From an uncultured Oscillospiraceae bacterium (lineage in GTDB: Bacteria > Bacillota_A > Clostridia > Oscillospirales > Oscillospiraceae): a stretch of DNA of 5,206 bases. The notes under the pieces were generated by a model. The model ran no database searches and was not told the DNA's origin. It was given only the letters and a program-made list of their open reading frames with translations. The stretch covers positions 1 to 5,206 of the forward strand of contig CALWWO010000150.1 in assembly GCA_944385265.1 (NCBI GenBank). The letters run 5' to 3'. Both the position numbers and the translations under genes were made by a program. This document shows, piece after piece, positions 1 through 5,206 of the stretch (positions are counted from its first letter, which is position 1; each line of letters opens with the position of its first letter).

Positions 1-75
1 AAAAACATTTCCTGCATAGAAAAAGCCCTCGGCAGAGTTTCGCCGTCCGCAGACGGCGAAATAAGGTCAAATTTC

Positions 76-108
76 CAAAATTCCGGGGACATGCGCCCCG
101 GAATTTTG
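76..108. terminator. Probable bidirectional intrinsic terminator
   Basis: A perfect 13-bp stem (76-88 with 96-108) has a GC-rich top (CCGGGG/CCCCGG) and an A/T base (AAAATT/AATTTT), with a 7-nt loop ACATGCG. The A/T base supplies a short U tract in either direction. It could end plus-strand transcription entering from the left of the window as well as minus-strand readthrough from the MATE gene. The tail after the stem is not a long pure U run, so its efficiency is uncertain. Confidence 0.5.
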
Positions 109-220
109 TCTTCTCAGCCTGCAAGCGTGCAAGCTAAGCGAGTGCGCTGCAGCAGGCTGCTTCCCCTCGAGAAAATGCCTGCATTTTCGAGAAGCGTGTC
201 GAACCTGTTCGACACGCTGA

Positions 221-244
221 AATCGCGCCTAAACAGGCGCGATT
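221..244 (-). terminator. Stem-loop just after the MATE stop codon, possible terminator
   Basis: A perfect 10-bp stem AATCGCGCCT/AGGCGCGATT with a 4-nt loop begins 6 nt beyond the MATE stop codon. Its position suggests a 3' end or mRNA-stabilising structure for that transcript. The minus-strand tail after the stem (TCAGCG) is not U-rich, so termination here may be weak and the following hairpins may contribute. Confidence 0.4.
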
Positions 245-250
245 AAAATA

Positions 251-1618
251 TCAGTCCGGCAAGTGCCTCAGAACCTTGTTGTTGATCTTTATCAGCATGA
301 CGACGCAGAGGAAGGCGGACATGATCTCAGCGCAGGGATATGCCCACCAGACGCCGTCAAGGCCGAACAGACGCGAGAAGATATACGCCGCCGGAAGCAG
401 GATTATGACCTGTCTGCCGAGCGAGGTTATAAGGCTGTACATGCCGTTTCCGAGCGCCTGGAACACCGAGCCGCTGACGATACAGAAGCCCGCAAACGTA
501 AAGTGCAGCGATATTATCCGAAACGCGTGCGAGCCGATCTCAAGCATCTGATCCGACGCGTCGAATATCATAAGCAGCTTATCAGGTATGAATATAAACG
601 CAGCCATGCCGATGAGCATTATCGCCGTTGCATATATGATGCTGAGCTTGAACGTCTTTATAATACGGCTCTTTCTGCGCGCACCGTAGTTGTACGCGAC
701 TATCGGGATAATGGCGTTGTTCATGCCGAAAACAGGCATGAAGAAGAAACTCTGCAGCTTGAAATAAGCGCCGAGAACGGCCGCCGCCGTAGACGTGAAG
801 CTTATAAGTATAAGGTTCATGCAGTATGTAATGACAGAACCGACGCCCTGCATTATTATAGACGGAAGCCCAACAGCGTATATGCGGCGTATGACCGGCC
901 AGTCCGGGCGGAATCCGCGGAAGGAGAGATGGATATCCTTGTTGTATTTCTGATTGATTATCACCGCGACAATAGCGGCGATTATCTGGCCCAGCACCGT
1001 CGCCGCCGCGGCGCCGGTGACGCCCATCTCGGGGAAGCCGAAATAGCCGAATATCATTATCGGATCCATTATAATGTTAATTACCGCGCCGATAAGCTGT
1101 ATTATCATCGAATGGACGGTGCGCCCCGTCGCCTGCAGGAGGCGCTCAAAGATAAGCTCCGTGTAAACGCCGATAGAGAATGTGCATATAACGCTGAGGT
1201 ACTCAACACCGTGCTGGATTATAACGGGATTGTCTGTCTGTGATCTGAAAAAGGCCTCTGAAAAAAAGACGCCTAAAAAGATGAAAACGACCGTGCATAC
1301 AAGGGATAAGAAAATACCGTTCGCAGCGGCCTTGTTCACGCTTTTATAGTCTTTTTCTCCGAGCGCCTTTGAAAGCATCGCGTTTACGCCGACGCCTGTG
1401 CCCGTTCCGAGCGCGATAAGCATCGTCTGCACGGGAAACGCGAGCGATACGGCTGTAAACGCATCCTCGCTTATACGGCCGACAAAAATGCTGTCAACAA
1501 TATTGTAAAGCGCCTGCACCAGCATCGATATGACCATCGGCAGCGCCATTTGGATAAGCAATTTATTGACGGGCATCGTGCCCATCTTGCTCTCTTGCAG
1601 TTGTGGTTCAGTGGACAT
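251..1618 (-). CDS. MATE family efflux transporter (MepA/NorM/DinF-like)
   Basis: This is a 455-residue polytopic membrane protein of the multidrug and toxic compound extrusion family. Members export cationic drugs or metabolites across the cytoplasmic membrane in exchange for Na+ or H+. The length fits the usual 440-460 residues and about twelve hydrophobic segments. Family-typical stretches include ALYNIVDSIFVGR (36-48), FERLLQATG (157-165), NIIMDPIMIFG (181-191), the second-half YNYGARRKS (309-317) and VFQALGNG (385-392). Asp42 and Asp185 sit in conserved acidic positions of the N-terminal lobe. The reading frame continues upstream for 41 codons, but the ATG at 1618 is preferred: an AAGGAGG lies 6 nt before it, and the extension crosses a consensus promoter and is not MATE-like. 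The gene stands alone, divergent from the ArsB/NhaD-type gene. The substrate cannot be told from sequence, and no truncation is seen. Confidence 0.95.
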   Translation of the reverse strand: MSTEPQLQESKMGTMPVNKLLIQMALPMVISMLVQALYNIVDSIFVGRISEDAFTAVSLAFPVQTMLIALGTGTGVGVNAMLSKALGEKDYKSVNKAAANGIFLSLVCTVVFIFLGVFFSEAFFRSQTDNPVIIQHGVEYLSVICTFSIGVYTELIFERLLQATGRTVHSMIIQLIGAVINIIMDPIMIFGYFGFPEMGVTGAAAATVLGQIIAAIVAVIINQKYNKDIHLSFRGFRPDWPVIRRIYAVGLPSIIMQGVGSVITYCMNLILISFTSTAAAVLGAYFKLQSFFFMPVFGMNNAIIPIVAYNYGARRKSRIIKTFKLSIIYATAIMLIGMAAFIFIPDKLLMIFDASDQMLEIGSHAFRIISLHFTFAGFCIVSGSVFQALGNGMYSLITSLGRQVIILLPAAYIFSRLFGLDGVWWAYPCAEIMSAFLCVVMLIKINNKVLRHLPD

Positions 1619-1624
1619 AGTTTT

Positions 1625-1631
1625 CCTCCTT
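1625..1631 (-). promoter_or_regulatory. Ribosome binding site that fixes the MATE start
   Basis: Read on the minus strand this is AAGGAGG, 6 nt before the ATG at 1618. No comparable site precedes the far-upstream in-frame ATG at 1741, so it decides the start. Confidence 0.88.
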
Positions 1632-1678
1632 CGAAAATAATTGTAAAAGCCGCTGATTCTTAACAGTAGGCGTTTGAA

Positions 1679-1707
1679 ATTATAACAGCAACAAAAAATT
1701 ATGTCAA
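1679..1707 (-). promoter_or_regulatory. Consensus sigma-A promoter for the MATE gene
   Basis: On the minus strand there is a perfect TTGACA (-35, 1707-1702) and a perfect TATAAT (-10, 1684-1679), separated by 17 bp. Transcription should start near 1672, giving a leader of about 54 nt that contains the AAGGAGG. No terminator-like structure is evident in that leader, so expression may be high and constitutive unless a repressor binds. Confidence 0.85.
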
Positions 1708-1768
1708 CGATGAAAGTTTGAAAAAAGTTAATAAAAATCAAGTAAAAATATCTTCTTGCGGGGAAATA

Positions 1769-1788
1769 TGAACTAAAAGTGAACTAAA
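1769..1788. repeat. Tandem TGAACTAAA direct repeat with 11-bp period
   Basis: TGAACTAAA occurs at 1769-1777 and again at 1780-1788, on the same face of the helix. Direct repeats with an 11-bp period are the typical layout of sites for OmpR/PhoB-type response regulators (established knowledge). It sits between the two divergent promoters, about 62 bp upstream of the MATE -35 and 110 bp upstream of the ArsB/NhaD-type gene's -35. No regulator gene is in the window. Confidence 0.35.
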
Positions 1789-1851
1789 CCGGCAATTTAC
1801 GCTTTGCGCAGCGAAAAGCGCGATATAAGGAAAACATAAAAACTTTGCCAA

Positions 1852-1880
1852 ACGCGTATAAATCGTATAAAAATACGCGT
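1852..1880. promoter_or_regulatory. Inverted repeat ACGCGTAT, possible operator
   Basis: ACGCGTAT (1852-1859) and ATACGCGT (1873-1880) are perfect inverted copies separated by 13 bp, with half-site centres 21 bp apart, about two helical turns. Each contains the self-palindromic ACGCGT. The site lies 18-46 bp upstream of the -35 of the plus-strand promoter, a usual place for an activator or a cooperatively bound repressor. Which protein binds, if any, is unknown. Confidence 0.4.
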
Positions 1881-1897
1881 ATTACGGGAAAAAAGCG

Positions 1898-1927
1898 TTG
1901 ACGGCGGCTTTTAATATAAAGTATAAT
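1898..1927 (+). promoter_or_regulatory. Sigma-A promoter for the ArsB/NhaD-type gene
   Basis: TTGACG (-35, 1898-1903) and a perfect TATAAT (-10, 1922-1927) are separated by 18 bp. The start of transcription is expected near 1934, so the RNA would begin almost at the base of the terminator-like hairpin at 1936-1983 and carry a leader of about 148 nt. Confidence 0.75.
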
Positions 1928-1935
1928 CAATCATC

Positions 1936-1988
1936 AAAAATGCCGCCGGACAAGCGGCGGGAGACTAGGCCGTCGGCGTTTTTTATTT
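1936..1988 (+). terminator. Leader attenuator: terminator with competing inner hairpin, candidate riboswitch
   Basis: The outer stem pairs AAAAATGCCG (1936-1945) with CGGCGTTTTT (1974-1983), one G-U pair included, and runs into TTTTTTATTT, so it reads as an intrinsic terminator. A GC-rich hairpin, CCGCCG (1943-1948) with CGGCGG (1955-1960) and loop GACAAG, shares 1943-1945 with the outer stem, so the two cannot both form fully. The unpaired GGAGACTAGG and GACAAG segments could be a sensing core. Because it lies directly after the promoter, unconditional termination would silence the transporter, so regulated readthrough is the natural reading. The ligand and RNA class are not identified. Confidence 0.55.
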
Positions 1989-2012
1989 CGCGCAGTGTAA
2001 AATTTGCGCGAA
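1987..2012 (+). other. Second hairpin in the transporter leader
   Basis: TTCGCGCA (1987-1994) pairs with TGCGCGAA (2005-2012), a perfect 8-bp stem around an A/T-rich 10-nt loop, immediately after the U tract of the attenuator. Its role is unknown; it may insulate the ribosome binding site region or belong to the same RNA switch. Confidence 0.4.
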
Positions 2013-2067
2013 GGTTTCAGTTCGCACGGCGCGCACGGTATATCCCGCGGCGTCGCGTCACCGAAAA

Positions 2068-2074
2068 AAGGAGG
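2068..2074 (+). promoter_or_regulatory. Ribosome binding site for the TTG start
   Basis: AAGGAGG lies 7 nt before TTG at 2082. This near-perfect site selects the TTG over any upstream in-frame codon, including TTG at 2004, which lies in a leader hairpin without a ribosome binding site. Confidence 0.85.
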
Positions 2075-2081
2075 AAAAATT

Positions 2082-3347
2082 TTGATCACCGCAATTATTC
2101 TGTTCGTGCTTACATACGTTTTGCTTCTGCTTCTGCCGAAGTACCGCCCGTATGTAGCGCTCAGCTCGGCGGTTCTGTTCGTCGCGCTGCGTATTCTCCC
2201 CGTCGGCAATATCTTAGGGGAGATAGACTTTAACGTCCTTATGATGATAGCAGGCACCATGGGTACGGTTTCGCTGTTCATCGACTCAAAAATGCCCGCT
2301 CTAATGGCTGACGTTCTGCTTGAGAAAGTGCCGAACGTAAAGTGGGCTATTACGTCGCTCGCGCTGTTCGCCGGCATAGTCTCGGCATTCGTCGACAATG
2401 TGGCGACCGTTCTTATGGTCGCGCCCGTCGCGCTTGCGATAGCAAAAAAACTTAATATCAATCCCGTACCGATGATAATCGCGATCGCCGTATCGTCAAA
2501 CCTTCAGGGTGCGGCGACGCTCGTCGGTGACACTACATCGATCCTGCTCGGCGGCTATGCGGGGATGGATTTTATAGATTTCTTCGTGTTCCAGGGCAAG
2601 CCCAGTATGTTCTGGGCGGTCGAGCTCGGCGCTCTCGTCTCGATGTTCGTTCTTCTCTGGATCTTCCGCAAGGAGGACAGGAAGATCACGACAGGCGCGC
2701 GCACAGCCGTCACGGATTACGTCCCGTCAGTACTCCTCGGCGGCACTATCATACTTCTCATATTCGCGTCTTTCCTGCCGTCAAAGCCGGACCTCATCAA
2801 CGGTTACATCTGTATGGGCCTGTTTGCTGTCGGCCTGCTGTATAACGCCGTACGGCACGGCGCATCCGGCATCGTGAAGCCGCTGAAGGACATCGACTAC
2901 GACACGCTTCTTCTGCTTGCCGGCCTTTTCGTTGTTATAGGCGGAATCAAGGCCGCCGGCGTTATAGACGAACTTGCTGCGCTGTTTGTGCGCATAAGCG
3001 GGGACAACATTTTCCTGATCTACACGATCATTGTCTGGGCGAGCGTCATCCTCTCGGCGTTTATCGATAACATCCCGTACGTCGCGACGATGCTGCCCGT
3101 CGTACAGGGCATCGCGACGATGCTCGGCATCGAGCCGTACCTGCTGTATTTCGGGCTTCTTACGGGCGCGACACTGGGCGGAAATCTGACCCCCGTCGGC
3201 GCTTCGGCAAACATCACCGGTATCGGCATCCTCCGCAAAGACGGATACGAGGTCACGACAGGCGATTTTATGAAAATCGGCATCCCGTTTACGCTCGCCG
3301 CCGTCATAAGCGGATATCTGTTCATCTGGTTCGTCTGGGGAATGTAA
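2082..3347 (+). CDS. ArsB/NhaD-type ion transporter superfamily permease
   Basis: This is a 421-residue integral membrane protein starting at TTG. The ion transporter superfamily (ArsB, NhaD, SLC13 and P-protein relatives) includes Na+/H+ antiporters and anion exporters. The hallmark two-fold internal repeat is visible: SAFVDN (101-106) matches SAFIDN (325-330), and NLQGAATLVGD (140-150) matches LGGNLTPVGAS (365-375), each just before the re-entrant substrate-site region. The second repeat has the DNIPYVATMLP signature (329-339). In the first repeat the motif continues TTSILLG (151-157), where ArsB-like proteins commonly have PPN after GD, so arsenite export should not be assumed. About ten to twelve hydrophobic segments span the chain; a charged loop (196-208, RKEDRK) and a longer linker near 255-272 separate parts of the bundle. 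It is a single-gene transcription unit with an attenuator-like leader and a strong terminator. The substrate is unproven; Na+/H+ exchange or anion transport are the main options. Confidence 0.9.
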   Translation: MITAIILFVLTYVLLLLLPKYRPYVALSSAVLFVALRILPVGNILGEIDFNVLMMIAGTMGTVSLFIDSKMPALMADVLLEKVPNVKWAITSLALFAGIVSAFVDNVATVLMVAPVALAIAKKLNINPVPMIIAIAVSSNLQGAATLVGDTTSILLGGYAGMDFIDFFVFQGKPSMFWAVELGALVSMFVLLWIFRKEDRKITTGARTAVTDYVPSVLLGGTIILLIFASFLPSKPDLINGYICMGLFAVGLLYNAVRHGASGIVKPLKDIDYDTLLLLAGLFVVIGGIKAAGVIDELAALFVRISGDNIFLIYTIIVWASVILSAFIDNIPYVATMLPVVQGIATMLGIEPYLLYFGLLTGATLGGNLTPVGASANITGIGILRKDGYEVTTGDFMKIGIPFTLAAVISGYLFIWFVWGM

Positions 3348-3359
3348 AAACTTAAATCG

Positions 3360-3400
3360 CAAAAACGCAGCCCTGCATACAGGGCTGCGTTTTTGTTTTT
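3360..3400 (+). terminator. Strong intrinsic terminator after the ArsB/NhaD-type gene
   Basis: A perfect 16-bp stem (3360-3375 with 3380-3395) encloses a 4-nt CATA loop, with GC-rich CGCAGCCCTG at the top, A/T at the base, and a further six T residues after it. It begins 12 nt beyond the TAA stop. The A run on the 5' side makes it potentially active on the other strand too, shielding the gene from minus-strand readthrough. Confidence 0.92.
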
Positions 3401-3550
3401 TGCGGCGTGTCGCCGCTCCTCTTCGCCAGCTGAGCGGGCGGTCGTCGCCGATGCTTTTTTCGCCCCCTCGCGAGGGATTCTCCTGTTACACAGGCAAATT
3501 TTTCTGCGCCCATGGCGCGGGAACTTACCGCCGCCAAGCGGCGGGGTATT

Positions 3551-3588
3551 GTTACCATTTCTTTTGCGCGCCCAAAAGAAACGGTAAC
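3551..3588. repeat. Hairpin GTTACC-GGTAAC within the non-coding element
   Basis: GTTACC (3551-3556) pairs with GGTAAC (3583-3588), then after one A/C mismatch TTTCTTTTG (3558-3566) pairs with CAAAAGAAA (3573-3581), leaving a CGCGCC loop. The 15 pairs with one mismatch are well above what chance would give here. Confidence 0.6.
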
Positions 3589-3603
3589 CCAAAGAAAAGG
3601 GCG

Positions 3604-3627
3604 TCAAGGGGGGGAGCTCCCCCTTGA
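3604..3627. repeat. G-tract hairpin
   Basis: TCAAGGGGG (3604-3612) pairs with CCCCCTTGA (3619-3627) around GGAGCT. The left arm contains a run of seven G, and six C follow at 3630-3635, so alternative pairings are possible. The homopolymer runs also make this a spot prone to sequencing or replication slippage. Confidence 0.5.
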
Positions 3628-3706
3628 AATCCCCCCATAGCGCACGATGTGGGTACATTGTGCCGGTCTGTAATTGGTCACTACGCACATACATGGTTGC
3701 GGGTAA

Positions 3707-3760
3707 GACCGTGAAGCTACGGTACAGCCTATCGTCACCCGTAGAATCTACCTTACGGTC
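3707..3760. repeat. Central two-level stem of the non-coding element
   Basis: GACCGT (3707-3712) can pair with ACGGTC (3755-3760), and inside it CTACGG (3717-3722) pairs with CCGTAG (3739-3744). Outside, CATACATGG (3688-3696) has an imperfect inverted counterpart in CCATGACATA (3768-3777). Together these give an imperfect stem of about 90 nt in the middle of the element. No known RNA family is recognised. Confidence 0.4.
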
Positions 3761-3866
3761 CTGCGTCCATGACATACCAAGGCACGCGTAGCCTCGTCGT
3801 CGCGGACTGCGCTAAACTCGCGTCGAGCTTTAGCTCAACGCTCTTACGCTCCGTCGCTCCTCCTCT

Positions 3867-3901
3867 TCAAATCAAAGCCGCTCCGCTGGGCTTTGATTTG
3901 A
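3867..3901. repeat. 13-bp hairpin, first of a matched pair
   Basis: TCAAATCAAAGCC (3867-3879) and GGCTTTGATTTGA (3889-3901) form a perfect stem with the 9-nt loop GCTCCGCTG. Its stem length, loop length and loop sequence resemble those of the hairpin at 4033-4067, and both follow a CT-rich stretch ending in TCCTC. A small stem with a GCAA tetraloop (3914-3929) follows. Confidence 0.7.
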
Positions 3902-3984
3902 TATCTATTTTTTCAGGGCGCAAGCCCTGCTGCCTTTTTCTTTGGGTACACCCGTTTTCGTCGACGTAAGTTCCATATCGCTTA

Positions 3985-4005
3985 TTTTGCCGCAAAGCGG
4001 CAAAA
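3985..4005. repeat. 9-bp hairpin TTTTGCCGC/GCGGCAAAA
   Basis: This is a perfect 9-bp stem with an AAA loop, U-rich on the 5' side and A-rich on the 3' side. On either strand the 3' side of the stem is A-rich and no U tract follows, so terminator activity is unlikely. Confidence 0.55.
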
Positions 4006-4032
4006 GAGCGCTCATTCCGCTGCGTCTCCTCT

Positions 4033-4067
4033 CAAAATTACAACCGCTTCGCCGGGTTGTAATTTTG
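4033..4067. repeat. 13-bp hairpin, second of a matched pair
   Basis: CAAAATTACAACC (4033-4045) and GGTTGTAATTTTG (4055-4067) form a perfect stem with loop GCTTCGCCG, which differs from the loop at 3880-3888 at two of nine positions. The stem sequence differs from that of the first hairpin at several positions, yet both stems are fully paired, which points to a conserved architecture rather than a simple recent duplication. Confidence 0.7.
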
Positions 4068-4101
4068 TAAAAAGAAATGGGTGTAAGCCCCCTCGCCATA
4101 G

Positions 4102-5206
<1,105 letters not shown>

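Larger units (their letters stand above)
38..244. repeat. Cluster of six consecutive hairpins downstream of the MATE gene
   Basis: This non-coding stretch is almost entirely inverted repeats. The arms are 38-47/52-61 (10 bp, loop CGCA), 76-88/96-108 (13 bp, 7-nt loop), 115-122/152-159 with an inner 124-130/142-148 stem (8 bp plus 7 bp including two G-U), 171-178/181-188 (8 bp), 193-204/207-218 (12 bp, perfect) and 221-230/235-244 (10 bp, perfect, loop AAAC). The stem sequences are unrelated to one another, but the fourth and fifth share a CCTG centre. I see no open reading frame with a ribosome binding site here. At least one hairpin probably ends transcription from the MATE gene; why there are so many is unknown. 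Positions 1-37 hold nothing I can identify. Confidence 0.7.

Noticed and set aside
263..1243. A 326-codon plus-strand open frame opposite the MATE gene
   Set aside because: It is antisense to a clear MATE protein, rich in His, Arg and Tyr, has no ribosome binding site and resembles no known family; it is a shadow of codon usage on the other strand.
1619..1741. N-terminal extension of the MATE frame to the ATG at 1741
   Set aside because: It covers a perfect TTGACA/TATAAT promoter, has no ribosome binding site, and a strong site sits before the ATG at 1618.
1845..1871. Second plus-strand promoter TTGCCA...TATAAA
   Set aside because: The spacer is only 15 bp and the match is weaker than TTGACG/TATAAT at 1898-1927.
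2004..2081. Upstream TTG start for the ArsB/NhaD-type gene
   Set aside because: The extra 26 residues are not hydrophobic or family-like, the codon lies within a leader hairpin, and AAGGAGG is placed for TTG at 2082.
3020..3775. A 251-codon minus-strand open frame and other short frames across 3350-4100
   Set aside because: The minus-strand frame overlaps the 3' end of the ArsB/NhaD-type gene and crosses a strong terminator; the others are palindrome-derived, lack ribosome binding sites and give low-complexity peptides.
3640..3860. tRNA or other known small RNA gene in the core of the element
   Set aside because: No cloverleaf, TTCRANNC-type T loop or other familiar RNA signature could be placed; only generic stems are visible.

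Overview
The window looks like a chromosomal segment from a Gram-positive, clostridia-like bacterium (possibly Oscillospiraceae/Ruminococcaceae; this placement is inference). The basis is strong AGGAGG-type ribosome binding sites, a TTG start, AT-rich sigma-A promoters next to genes of mixed GC content, intrinsic terminators, and a methionyl-tRNA synthetase with the Bacillus/Thermus-type cysteine knuckle. It carries two complete genes and one gene cut by the right edge.

Layout. Positions 1-250 are non-coding and hold a run of six almost contiguous hairpins. Positions 251-1618 (minus strand) encode a MATE-family multidrug/cation antiporter with a consensus promoter. Positions 1619-2081 are a divergent intergenic region with promoters facing both ways, repeat motifs that could be operators, and a roughly 150-nt leader that contains an early intrinsic terminator. 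Positions 2082-3347 (plus strand) encode an ArsB/NhaD-type (ion transporter superfamily) membrane permease, followed by a very strong terminator at 3360-3400. Positions 3401-4140 hold no credible gene. They are a dense field of palindromes bounded by about 44-bp imperfect inverted repeats, with further inverted pairs nested inside in the same order. Positions 4219-5206 encode the first 329 residues of methionyl-tRNA synthetase (metG), which runs off the window.

How the genes relate. The two transporters are divergent and probably controlled separately. Both belong to families that use or move ions across the cytoplasmic membrane (MATE: Na+ or H+ driven drug export; ArsB/NhaD: Na+/H+ exchange or anion export), so a shared ion or toxicant stress theme is possible but not shown. 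metG is a housekeeping gene with its own promoter and no visible T-box.

The two most interesting signals are non-coding. One is the leader of the ArsB/NhaD-type gene, where a good promoter fires almost directly into a terminator; this suggests regulated readthrough, perhaps a small ion-responsive riboswitch. The other is the roughly 650-bp nested-palindrome element in front of metG, which may be a dispersed non-autonomous repeat or a structured RNA.
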